A stretch of DNA of 64,000 bases from Sphingomonas adhaesiva (lineage in GTDB: Bacteria > Pseudomonadota > Alphaproteobacteria > Sphingomonadales > Sphingomonadaceae): positions 1,052,001-1,116,000 of the forward strand of contig NZ_JAQIJT010000002.1 in assembly GCF_036946125.1 (NCBI RefSeq), read 5' to 3'. The position numbers and the translations under genes are program-made. This document shows, one piece after another, positions 28,945 through 38,681 of the stretch. Numbering within the stretch: the stretch's first letter is position 1; every line of letters starts with the position of its first letter. The notes below the pieces were generated by a model. The model saw nothing but the letters and a program-made list of their open reading frames with translations. It ran no database searches and had not been told where the DNA came from.

Positions 28945-29409
28945 ATGGACGTGCGTGTCGACGATCCGAACAATCCGGCGCTGGCCGACCTGCTGCGCGC
29001 GCATGTCGCCGAACAGCACGGCAACGTGCCCCACGGGTTCGCCTTCGCGCTCGACGCCGATGCGCTGAGCGGGCCTGACATCACCTTCCTGTCCGCCTGG
29101 GACGGCGACACGCTGGCCGGCATGGGGGCGCTCAAGCAGCTCGACGCCACCAGCGGCGAGGTGAAGTCGATGCGCGCCGCCCCCGACTATCTCGGCAAGG
29201 GCGCTGGTCGTGCGGTGCTGGACCGCATCGTCGCCACCGCGCGGGCGCGCGGTTATCGCCGGCTCTACCTCGAAACCGGCACCACCGCCGCTTATGACGC
29301 TGCGTTGGCGCTGTACCGTCGCGCCGGCTTCGTCTCCTGCCCGCCCTTCGCCGATTACGCGGCCAGCCCGCACAACCAGTTCTTCATGCTCGATCTAGGG
29401 GAAAACTGA
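28945..29409 (+). CDS. GNAT family N-acetyltransferase
   Basis: 154 residues. Acetyl-CoA-binding motif A is in VKSMRAAPDYLGKGAGRAVLD, followed by RLYLETGTTAAYDAALALYRRAGF, a pattern of the GNAT subgroup near PhnO/YjgM-like enzymes. Substrate unknown. Start at 28945 with GGGGGG upstream. It ends immediately before gpmA (29410), suggesting co-transcription. Confidence 0.9.
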   Translation: MDVRVDDPNNPALADLLRAHVAEQHGNVPHGFAFALDADALSGPDITFLSAWDGDTLAGMGALKQLDATSGEVKSMRAAPDYLGKGAGRAVLDRIVATARARGYRRLYLETGTTAAYDAALALYRRAGFVSCPPFADYAASPHNQFFMLDLGEN

Positions 29410-30096
29410 ATGCCCACGCTCGTCCTGATCCGCCACGGCCAGTCCGCCTGGAACCTGGAGAACCGCTTCACCGGCTGGTGGGACGTCGACGTCACCGAAA
29501 AGGGCGTCGCGGAGGCGCGTGCCGCGGGCGAATTGATGGCGGCGAAGGGCCTCGACTTCGACCAGACCTTCACCAGCCTGCAGACCCGCGCGATCAAGAC
29601 GCTGAACCTCGCGCTGGAGGCGATGGGCCGGCTGTGGCTGCCGGTCGAGAAGGACTGGCGCCTCAACGAGCGTCACTATGGCGGCCTGACCGGGCTCGAC
29701 AAGGCGGAGACCGCGGCGAAGCACGGCGACGAGCAGGTCCATATCTGGCGCCGCAGCTTCGACATCCCCCCGCCCCCGCTCGACGCGGGCAGCGAGTTCG
29801 ACCTGTCGTCCGACCGTCGCTACGCCGGTATCGCCATCCCCGCGACCGAAAGCCTGAAGGACACGATCGCGCGCGTCCTGCCCTATTGGGAACAGCGCAT
29901 CGCGCCCGCGCTGAAGGACGGCCAGCGCGTGCTGATCTCGGCCCACGGCAACTCGCTGCGCGCGCTGGTGAAGCATCTGTCGAACATCCCCGACGACGAG
30001 ATCACGGGGCTGGAAATCCCCACCGGCCAACCGATCGTCTACGAGCTGGACGACGCCCTGAACGCGACCGATCGCTATTATCTCAGCGAGCGCTGA
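29410..30096 (+). CDS. gpmA: 2,3-bisphosphoglycerate-dependent phosphoglycerate mutase
   Basis: Glycolytic/gluconeogenic enzyme that interconverts 3- and 2-phosphoglycerate. 228 residues. The phospho-His is in LIRHGQSAWNLENRFTGWWD; other conserved blocks are DWRLNERHYGGLTGLDKAET, SLKDTIARVLPYWE and LISAHGNSLRALVKHL with the second catalytic His. Full length. Confidence 0.97.
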   Translation: MPTLVLIRHGQSAWNLENRFTGWWDVDVTEKGVAEARAAGELMAAKGLDFDQTFTSLQTRAIKTLNLALEAMGRLWLPVEKDWRLNERHYGGLTGLDKAETAAKHGDEQVHIWRRSFDIPPPPLDAGSEFDLSSDRRYAGIAIPATESLKDTIARVLPYWEQRIAPALKDGQRVLISAHGNSLRALVKHLSNIPDDEITGLEIPTGQPIVYELDDALNATDRYYLSER

Positions 30097-30121
30097 GCGG
30101 CGCACTCGCCTCAAAAAGCAA

Positions 30122-30215
30122 CGTCATCCCCGCGGAGGCGGGGATCCAGACGCGCAGGTCATGGAAGCAAGCGACACGGCGGCGTTTATGGATTCCCGCC
30201 TTCGCGGGAATGACG
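30122..30215. repeat. Inverted pair of GTCATCCCCGCG-type palindromes
   Basis: CGTCATCCCCGCGGAGGCGG onward (30122-30149) and its mirror GGATTCCCGCCTTCGCGGGA with ATGACG (30190-30215), separated by 40 bases. Same family and same paired layout as 24505-24600. Confidence 0.85.
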
Positions 30216-30272
30216 AGTAGGGCGTTGCGACGAACACTTGCGGCCGGGGATCAGCCCCGCCACACTCCCCGC

Positions 30273-30644
30273 ATGACCCGCCGCGCGCTCATCCTCCCCC
30301 TCGCCCTCCTCGCCGCGTGCGACGATGGCGGCGACACCTATGCCGATGCGAAGCTCGTGAAGGCGGCGCGCGCCGGCATGATGGCGGTACAGGGCGTCCC
30401 CGGCGGCAAGACATCCACCTTCACCGCGGTCCGCCTCATCGGCGGGACGACGGTGTGCGGGATGATCGACGGCAACGACGGCGACGGCCCGCGCGCCTTC
30501 AGCGCGAAGGGGCAGCAGGTCCTGGTCGAGGACAAGCGCGACCCCGCCACGAAGGCCGCGGGCGAGAAGTCCTGCGTCGGGCAACCCGTGTACGAGATCG
30601 TCAGCCGCAACGAACAGTTCACCGATCTGGCGGTGAAGCACTGA
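30273..30644 (+). CDS. Small putative lipoprotein
   Basis: 123 residues. N-terminal MTRRALILPLALLAAC is a lipoprotein signal with lipobox LAAC, so residue 16 Cys is probably lipidated. The mature part holds TAVRLIGGTTVCGMIDGNDG and FTDLAVKH, without a recognised domain. Function unknown. Flanked by repeats on both sides, so probably transcribed alone. Confidence 0.8.
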   Translation: MTRRALILPLALLAACDDGGDTYADAKLVKAARAGMMAVQGVPGGKTSTFTAVRLIGGTTVCGMIDGNDGDGPRAFSAKGQQVLVEDKRDPATKAAGEKSCVGQPVYEIVSRNEQFTDLAVKH

Positions 30645-30656
30645 CCCCCCGACCAT

Positions 30657-30732
30657 CGTCATTGCGAGCGAAGCGAAGCAATCCGGGGCACCGAGCGGAC
30701 CACTGGATGGCGTCGCCACGCTCGCAATGACG
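30657..30732. repeat. CATTGCGAGCG-type inverted repeat
   Basis: CGTCATTGCGAGCGAAGCGA and AGCAATCC (30657-30684) faces GCGTCGCCACGCTCGCAATG with ACG (30710-30732) across 25 bases. Lies between convergent genes (the lipoprotein and the histidine kinase). Confidence 0.85.
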
Positions 30733-30759
30733 GATGCCGTCTGACCGTAGTCGGCACTC

Positions 30760-32121
30760 TCACCCCGCCATCGGCAACCGCAGCCGCACCAGCAACCCGC
30801 CCAGGTCCTCGCTTTCCTCCAGCGTCACCGTCCCGTCGTAGATCTCCGCCACGTCGCGCACGATCGCGAGACCCAGCCCGGTCCCCGGCTTCCCCGTGTC
30901 AAGCCGCACCCCGCGATCGAAGATCCGGATGCGATCCGCCTCCGGGATGCCCATGCCGTCGTCCTCGACCATGATCTCGACGAAACCGGCCTGCGCTCCC
31001 ACCGTCACGAACACGCTGCCGCCGCCGTATTTGGCGGCGTTCTCGACCAGATTGCCCATGATCTCGTCCAGATCCTGACGCTCGATATGCGCGATCAGGC
31101 CCTTGCCGCCGTCCATGTCGATACGGACATGCGGATAGAGCCGCCGCACCGCGCGCTCGACCGACTCCACGCTGGGCCATACCTCCGCGCGGCTGTGCGC
31201 CGATCCCCGCCGCCCCACCGCGCGCGCGCGCGCCAGATGGTGGTCGACCTGCCGGCGCATCGTGCGCGCCTCGCGGATCACGGTGTCGGCCAGATCGTCG
31301 GACTGCGCGGTGGCGGCATTCATGATGACCGTCAGCGGCGTCTTGAGCGCATGTGCCAGGTTCCCGGCGTGGCGCCGCGCCTCCTCCGCCTGCGTCTCGT
31401 TGTGCGCGACCAGCGCGTTCAGCTCCTCGACCAGCGGCAGCACCTCCAGCGGCATGTCGCCGACGATGCGGTTGGCACGACCCGCGCGCATCTTCGCGAT
31501 CTCCAGCCTTACCTTGCGCAGCGGCCACAGCCCGTAGAACGTCTGCAACGCCGCCAGGATGATGAGCCCCACGCCCAGCAGCACGAAACTGCGCACCAGC
31601 GTCCGCCGCAGGATGCCGATCTGCGCGTCCAGCCCCTCGCGGCTCGACGCGACCTGGAACCGCCAGCGCACCGCCGAGCCAGGCAGCTTCACGTCGCGCT
31701 CGACGATGCGCAGCTTCTCGTCGCGAAATTGCGTGCTGTCGTAGCTGTGGACGGTGCGATCGTCGTGCGGTGCACCGTACGCCAGCAGCCGGTCCCACAG
31801 CGAGCGCGAGGGAAACGCCTCCCGCCCCGGCGCCGACACCTGCCAATACAGCCCCGAATAGGGCTCCAGGAACCGCTGATCCGCGGGTTCCCGGTTGAAG
31901 ATCACCTCACCCTCCGGCCCGATTTCGGCCGAGACGAGCAATGATCGCAGCACATATTCCAGCTGATCGTCGGCGTTGCGCGTCACCGCCGCCGCCAGCA
32001 CGCGGTCCAGCGCGAACCCGCCGCCCGCCAGGAGCAGCGAAATCCACAGCGCCGCGATCAGGATCATGCGCCGCGACAGCGACCCGCGCGCGCGCAGCGC
32101 GATGGTGTCCGGCGCCGTCAT
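30760..32121 (-). CDS. Sensor histidine kinase (PhoQ/OmpR-partner type)
   Basis: 453-residue membrane kinase. Two membrane segments (about residues 15-38 and 170-195) enclose a periplasmic sensor region; a HAMP-like linker follows. The H-box is in GNLAHALKTPLTVIMN, the N-box in MGNLVENAAKYG and the G-boxes in EDDGMGIPEADR and GTGLGLAIVRDV. Start chosen at ATG 32119-32121; a GTG at 32139 is possible. Lies directly after its response regulator gene, so a cognate pair. Signal unknown, although the PepSY-type gene upstream suggests an envelope signal. Confidence 0.9.
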   Translation of the reverse strand: MTAPDTIALRARGSLSRRMILIAALWISLLLAGGGFALDRVLAAAVTRNADDQLEYVLRSLLVSAEIGPEGEVIFNREPADQRFLEPYSGLYWQVSAPGREAFPSRSLWDRLLAYGAPHDDRTVHSYDSTQFRDEKLRIVERDVKLPGSAVRWRFQVASSREGLDAQIGILRRTLVRSFVLLGVGLIILAALQTFYGLWPLRKVRLEIAKMRAGRANRIVGDMPLEVLPLVEELNALVAHNETQAEEARRHAGNLAHALKTPLTVIMNAATAQSDDLADTVIREARTMRRQVDHHLARARAVGRRGSAHSRAEVWPSVESVERAVRRLYPHVRIDMDGGKGLIAHIERQDLDEIMGNLVENAAKYGGGSVFVTVGAQAGFVEIMVEDDGMGIPEADRIRIFDRGVRLDTGKPGTGLGLAIVRDVAEIYDGTVTLEESEDLGGLLVRLRLPMAG

Positions 32122-32143
32122 ATCTCGATCGGACGTCACGCGA

Positions 32144-32809
32144 TCAGGCGTCCGGGTCGTCCAGGCTGTAGCCGAGCCCACGGATCGTCGTGATGACGTC
32201 CTGGCCCAGCTTCTTGCGGATGCGCGTCACGAACACCTCGATCGTGTTCGAATCGCGGTCGAAATCCTGATCGTAGATATGCTCGATCAGCTCCGTCCGG
32301 CTCACCACCTTGCCCTTGTGATGCAGCAGGTAGCTGAGCAGCTTGTATTCCTGCGCGGTCAGCTTCACCGGCTCGCCCGCGCGCGTGACCTTGCCCGAGC
32401 GCGTGTCGAGGCGAACGTCGCCCGCGGTCAGCTCGGAGGAGGCGTTGCCCGACGCACGCCGGATCAGCGCGCGCAGGCGGGCGATCAGTTCCTCGGTCTG
32501 GAACGGCTTGGCGACATAGTCGTCGGCGCCCGCGTCCAGCCCGGCGACCTTGTCGGACCAGCTGTCGCGCGCGGTCAGCACCAGCACCGGGGTCGTCTTC
32601 CCCTCCTTGCGCCAGCGGTCGAGGACGGTAAGCCCGTCGATCTCGGGCAGCCCCAGGTCGAGCACGATCGCATCGTAACTCTCGGTAGAGCCCAGGAAAT
32701 GCCCTTCCTCGCCGTCGGTGGCGAGGTCGATGGCATAGCCCGCTCCCTCCAGCGTCGCCTTCAGCTGCTGGCCGAGGTTCGGCTCGTCCTCCACGATGAG
32801 CACGCGCAT
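32144..32809 (-). CDS. OmpR-family response regulator
   Basis: 221 residues. Receiver domain (about 1-115) with acidic pocket IVEDE, phospho-Asp in AIVLDLGLPEIDG and Lys in VAKPFQTEEL. The winged-helix output domain (about 125-220) has LTAQEYKLLSYLLHHKGKVV and NTIEVFVTRIRKKLG and ends with IRGLGYSL. The start MRVLIVEDE at 32807-32809 was chosen by homology. Partner of the kinase downstream. Confidence 0.95.
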   Translation of the reverse strand: MRVLIVEDEPNLGQQLKATLEGAGYAIDLATDGEEGHFLGSTESYDAIVLDLGLPEIDGLTVLDRWRKEGKTTPVLVLTARDSWSDKVAGLDAGADDYVAKPFQTEELIARLRALIRRASGNASSELTAGDVRLDTRSGKVTRAGEPVKLTAQEYKLLSYLLHHKGKVVSRTELIEHIYDQDFDRDSNTIEVFVTRIRKKLGQDVITTIRGLGYSLDDPDA

Positions 32810-32832
32810 ATCGTCTCCCTGTCCTGTTAGAT

Positions 32833-33150
32833 CTAGCGGCCGGTCCGGCCGATCACCTGCCCCGAGCGGCCGTCGACGTCGACCCAGATCACCTCGCCCT
32901 CGCGCAGGAACTTCAGCGTGTAGATGCCGCTCGGCATCTCCAGGTCGAAACCGATATACTGCGCGCCCTTCATCTGCGGCACCACGCGCCGCTCGATCTC
33001 CTTGAGCGGCAGGATGCGGCCCTGCCGCGTCGCCTGCAATGCGGCCAGTCCGTCGCGCTCCTGCTCCACGCCCGCCGCCGCCACGGGAGCAGCGGGCGCC
33101 ACGACGGCACCGGCCCCGGCAAGGACGATAGGGAGGAGGGACATCGGCAT
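32833..33150 (-). CDS. Secreted PepSY-like protein
   Basis: About 105 residues with a signal peptide (SLLPIVLAGAGAVVAPAAPV) and a C-terminal PepSY-like segment (GFDLEMPSGIYTLKFLREGE, then VIWVDVDGRSGQVIG). PepSY domains are thought to modulate periplasmic proteases or sensors. It is the first gene of a three-gene run with the response regulator and kinase, so it may feed into or be controlled by that system. The start is uncertain: ATGs at 33168, 33150 and 33144 are all in frame. Confidence 0.75.
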   Translation of the reverse strand: MPMSLLPIVLAGAGAVVAPAAPVAAAGVEQERDGLAALQATRQGRILPLKEIERRVVPQMKGAQYIGFDLEMPSGIYTLKFLREGEVIWVDVDGRSGQVIGRTGR

Positions 33151-33280
33151 TCTCACGATTGCTGGCATAGGCGGGGCGCGTTGAACAGCCTGTGAATGGT
33201 CGCGACCCGTCGAATGGCCCCAACAACGTCGCGGCGCCGCCGCGGTTGCCGGATCGGGCCTCACGCCCTAGGTGCGCGCG

Positions 33281-35071
<1,791 letters not shown>

Positions 35072-35095
35072 ATCGCAGGATCCCCGATCCAACCT

Positions 35096-35116
35096 CCGTT
35101 CGGCCTGAGCGAACGG
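35096..35116. repeat. CCGTTCGGCCTGAGCGAACGG hairpin
   Basis: Short perfect-ended stem (CCGTTCG/CGAACGG) between the convergent ABC-F and map genes. A compact relative of the repeat at 19545-19620. It may act as a bidirectional terminator but has no T-run. Confidence 0.65.
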
Positions 35117-35124
35117 GACGGGAG

Positions 35125-35892
35125 CTACCTTGTCACCCGCTCCCCCGCGCGCAGCGTCAGTACCTCCACCCCGGTCGCGGTCACCGCGACGGTATGCTCG
35201 AACTGCGCCGACAGCTTCCCGTCCGCGGTCTCGACCGTCCAGCCGTCGTCGCGCGTCACCGTGCGCCGCGTCCCCTGGTTCACCATCGGCTCGACCGTGA
35301 ACACCATGCCCTCGCGCAGCACGACACCCGTGCCCGGCCGCCCGAAGTTGAGCACCTCCGGCTCCTCGTGCATCTCGCGCCCGATGCCGTGACCGCAGAA
35401 CTCGCGCACCACCGAATAGCCGTTCTTCTTCGCATGCCGCTCGATCGCCGCGCCCACATCACCCAGCCGCGCGCCGGGGCGCACCGCGGCAATGCCCTTC
35501 CACATGACGTCCTGTGCCACCTTCACCAGCCGGCGCGTGGCGGGCGGCACCTCGCCGACGATATAGGTCTTGCTGGAATCGGCGATGAAGCCGCCCTTTT
35601 CCAGCGTGATATCCAGGTTGACGATGTCGCCGTCGCGGATGATCTCCGCCGCATCCGGCACGCCGTGGCACACGACCTGATTGATCGAACAGTTCAGGAC
35701 GAAGGGGAAATCATATTGCCCCTTGCTGGCGGGACGCGCGGCCAGATCGTCGGTGATGTACCGCTCGACCAGATCGTTGACCGCCAGCGTCGACATGCCG
35801 GACAGCGTGGTGCGGTCCAGCATCTCGAACACGGACGCCAGCAGCCGGCCGGAGACGCGCATCAGCGCCAGTTCGTGAGGGGTCTTGACCAT
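35125..35892 (-). CDS. map: Methionine aminopeptidase, type I
   Basis: Removes the initiator Met from nascent proteins; 255 residues. Metal ligands are the Asp residues in VNLDITLEKGGFIADSS, His in EFCGHGIGREMHEEP, Glu in VFTVEPMVNQG and Glu in AQFEHTVAVT. No extra N-terminal zinc domain, as expected for type I. Start MVKTPHELALM at 35890-35892. Confidence 0.96.
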   Translation of the reverse strand: MVKTPHELALMRVSGRLLASVFEMLDRTTLSGMSTLAVNDLVERYITDDLAARPASKGQYDFPFVLNCSINQVVCHGVPDAAEIIRDGDIVNLDITLEKGGFIADSSKTYIVGEVPPATRRLVKVAQDVMWKGIAAVRPGARLGDVGAAIERHAKKNGYSVVREFCGHGIGREMHEEPEVLNFGRPGTGVVLREGMVFTVEPMVNQGTRRTVTRDDGWTVETADGKLSAQFEHTVAVTATGVEVLTLRAGERVTR

Positions 35893-35919
35893 CGCGGCGC
35901 TATGCGGCGCAGCGCCTTG

Positions 35920-36732
35920 TCACACCAGCGCTTTTCCTTCGCGCCCGGCCAGCTCGACGACATATTGCCACGCGACGCGCCCCGACCGGCTGCCGCGGCG
36001 CGTCGCCCATTGGATCGCGTCCGCCGCGTCGAAGGGCAGCCCGTAGCGCTCGGCATAGCCGCGCACGATCGCGCAATAGCCGTCCTGATCGACCACGTGA
36101 AAGCCCAGGCTGAGCCCGAAGCGATCCGCCAGCGCCATCTGGTCGTCGATGGAATCGCGCGGGTTGATCGCGCTCTCCTGCTCGCGGATGTCGCGGGTGA
36201 CGAGGTGGCGGCGGTTCGATGTCACGATCAGCCGCACGTTGGCGGGCCGCGCCTCCGCCCCGCCTTCCAGCAGCGAGCGCAGGACACGCGCATCCGCCGC
36301 CGCATCGAAGCCCAGGTCGTCGAGGAACACCGCAAAGGCGCGCGGTGCCGGTGCCAGCGCATCGAACAGCCGCGGCAGCGTGTCGAGCCGATCCGCCGCC
36401 ACCTCCACCAGCGCGATCGCGCCGCCGTCACGCTGGACCTGCGCGACCGCCGCCTTGACCAGCGCCGACTTGCCGGTGCCGCGCGCGCCCCACAACAGCG
36501 CGTCCTGCGCGGCATGCCCCGCCGCCAGCCGCCGCATGTTGGCGACCAGCGCGTCCTTCTGCGCCTCCACCCCGTGCAGCATGTCCATCGGCAGCGGACG
36601 AAAGTCCCGCGCCGCCACCAGCGCGCCTTCGCGCCAGACATAGGCGGGGTGCGCGGTCGCGTCCGCCTGCGGCGGCGGGGGGGGCGACAGCCGCTCCAGC
36701 GCGGCGGCGATACGGTCCATCGGGTCGGTCAT
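35920..36732 (-). CDS. AAA-type ATPase, DUF815 family
   Basis: 270 residues. Walker A GARGTGKSAL (about residue 82), Walker B in FAVFLDDLGFD, sensor 1 in VRLIVTSNRRHLV. The layout and the DMLHGVEAQKDALVANM segment match the DUF815 family of uncharacterised P-loop ATPases found in many proteobacteria. Cytoplasmic. It follows prsT by 32 bases in the same direction and could be read through from the prs operon, but a functional link is unproven. Confidence 0.85.
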   Translation of the reverse strand: MTDPMDRIAAALERLSPPPPPQADATAHPAYVWREGALVAARDFRPLPMDMLHGVEAQKDALVANMRRLAAGHAAQDALLWGARGTGKSALVKAAVAQVQRDGGAIALVEVAADRLDTLPRLFDALAPAPRAFAVFLDDLGFDAAADARVLRSLLEGGAEARPANVRLIVTSNRRHLVTRDIREQESAINPRDSIDDQMALADRFGLSLGFHVVDQDGYCAIVRGYAERYGLPFDAADAIQWATRRGSRSGRVAWQYVVELAGREGKALV

Positions 36733-36764
36733 CCCCCTTCCGCTACGCGTCCGGCGCGGACGGC

Positions 36765-38681
36765 TCAACCCGCCGGTGTGATCGCCGCGGCCTTCTCGAG
36801 CAGCGTCGCGCCGCGCGCGCCGTCGCCGCTCGCCGACAGCGCCGCGCCCCAGGCGTGGCTCGCCCGCCTGCTCATCGGTTGAAGGCGGTAGGCGGCACGC
36901 GCGATCGGCAGCGCCGACGCCGGATCGCCCGCCGCGACATAGGCGTCGGCCAGTCCCGCCAGCAGCAACGCGTCGCGCCCGCCCAGATCGCCGCGCAGCC
37001 GCTCCAGCGTATCGATCGCATCGTCGTCGTCCGCCGCGCTCTGCAACCCGGCCAGCGCCCGCCGCGCGACGATATCGCGCGGGTTCTGCGCCAGGTACAG
37101 CGCCAGCGTATCGGCCGCCCCCGCGGCATTCCCCGCCAGCACGCGCGCCTCCACCAGTCGCAGCATGACCGGCTGGTCGAAGCGCAGATCGGCGGCGCGC
37201 GCGTAGCTCGACGCGGCGGCGCCGGCCCGGCGCTGCGCCATCAGCACGTCGCCCTCCAGCACATGCGCCGCGGGCGCGCCGGGCGACTGTCGGACTAGCG
37301 CCTGCGCACCCTCCAGCGCCTCGCCCGTGCGCCCCTGCTCCAGCAGCCCGCGCATCAGCGACACCGCGGCGCGCGGATCGCCCGGCGCCTCCACCACGGC
37401 CTGCGCCAGCACGGCGGTGCTGTCGTCCTGTCCGAACGGCGCCGCCATGGCCGCCACGGGATCGGCCGCGCGGTCGAGGAAGCGCGCCGCCCAGTCGCGC
37501 TTTCCCTGCGCCTCGAACGCGCGCCCGACCAGCCCCAGCGTGTAGCTGTCGGCATCGGCACGCAGCGCGATCGGACGCAGCACGTCGAGCGCGCCCGCCG
37601 CATCCCCCGATCGCAGCAGCGCCGCTCCCAGCAGGCGGCGCGCGGGCACGTTCATCGGCTGCGTCCCGACCAGCGCCCGCCACTTGACGACCGCCTGCTC
37701 GTAGCGCCCCGCGACATAATCGACCCCGCCCGACAGCAGCAGCCCGCCCGGCAATCCGTCCAGCGCCCCGCCGGTGCGCTCCAGCAATTGCCCCGATAAT
37801 GCGATATTGCCCGCACGCGCCGCCATGACCGCCAGCACATATAGCGCCTGCGGGCTGTCGCGCCGTGCCGCCAGCGCGCGCCGCGCCGCCGCCAGCGCGT
37901 CCGCGTTGCGCCCCACGTCTCCCAGCGTCGCCGCATATTCGATCAGCGCGGGGTGGAAATACGCGTCCAGCCGCAACGCCGCCTCGAACCACGGCAGCGA
38001 CGCGATCAGGCCGTAGCGGCTGCGCATCACCTCGCCCGCCAGCACCAGCGCCGCGGGGTAGCGCCGGTCCAGCGCCACCGCGCGCGACACCGCCTGCGTC
38101 GCGCCGCCGACATCTCCCAGGGTCAGCTGCACGCGCCCCAGATCGGTCCACGCCGCCGCGTCATCGGGCGTGCGCGCCAGCAGCGCGCGCAGCGTCGCCA
38201 CCCCCGCCGCCCCGTCGCCCATGTCGGCCAGCGCCATCGCCTTCGCGCGCAGGGCCACCGGCGCCTCCCCGGCCGCCTGCGCGGCGGTCAGCGCCCCCTG
38301 GTCATCGCCCTGCGCCAGCGCTGCCGCGGCGCGCCACGGCGCCAGCGCCTCCCGCGTCACGCCCGCGCTGGCCGCCCGATCGATCGCGCCCTGCGCTGCC
38401 AGCCCCTCCCCCAGCAGCAGCCAGGTCCGCGCCAGCGCCAGCTGCGCCCCGCCGTCTGCGGGCGCGGCCTGCACAGCCGCCAGGAAGTGGTTGCGCGCCG
38501 CGGAGTAATTCCCCCGCGCCACCGCTGCCTGACCCTCGCGCATCGCGACTGTCGGATCGACGCGCGCGGGGCGTCGCATCGCCCACACCGCGACCAGGCC
38601 GACGATCGCCACCATCGCCACCGGCCACCAGCGCAACAGCGTCCGTTTCCGCCGCGCCGCCCTGTCACGCATGCAGGTCAT
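36765..38681 (-). CDS. prsT: TPR protein of the XrtA/PEP-CTERM system (PrsT-like)
   Basis: 638-residue protein with one N-terminal membrane anchor (VAMVAIVGLVAVWAM, after a basic RRKRTLLR) and about a dozen TPR units filling the rest, for example AVARGNYSAARNHFLAAVQA and AAWTDLGRVQLTLGDVGGAT. Members of the PrsT family are usually lipoproteins; this copy has no lipobox Cys. Assigned from its place after prsK and prsR. Probably a periplasmic scaffold for exopolysaccharide export. Its start overlaps the prsR stop. Confidence 0.8.
   Translation of the reverse strand: MTCMRDRAARRKRTLLRWWPVAMVAIVGLVAVWAMRRPARVDPTVAMREGQAAVARGNYSAARNHFLAAVQAAPADGGAQLALARTWLLLGEGLAAQGAIDRAASAGVTREALAPWRAAAALAQGDDQGALTAAQAAGEAPVALRAKAMALADMGDGAAGVATLRALLARTPDDAAAWTDLGRVQLTLGDVGGATQAVSRAVALDRRYPAALVLAGEVMRSRYGLIASLPWFEAALRLDAYFHPALIEYAATLGDVGRNADALAAARRALAARRDSPQALYVLAVMAARAGNIALSGQLLERTGGALDGLPGGLLLSGGVDYVAGRYEQAVVKWRALVGTQPMNVPARRLLGAALLRSGDAAGALDVLRPIALRADADSYTLGLVGRAFEAQGKRDWAARFLDRAADPVAAMAAPFGQDDSTAVLAQAVVEAPGDPRAAVSLMRGLLEQGRTGEALEGAQALVRQSPGAPAAHVLEGDVLMAQRRAGAAASSYARAADLRFDQPVMLRLVEARVLAGNAAGAADTLALYLAQNPRDIVARRALAGLQSAADDDDAIDTLERLRGDLGGRDALLLAGLADAYVAAGDPASALPIARAAYRLQPMSRRASHAWGAALSASGDGARGATLLEKAAAITPAG

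Noticed and set aside
35920..38151. 743-residue version of the ATPase
   Set aside because: The part upstream of 36732 is out-of-frame sequence inside prsT; the ATPase starts at MTDPMDRIAAAL.
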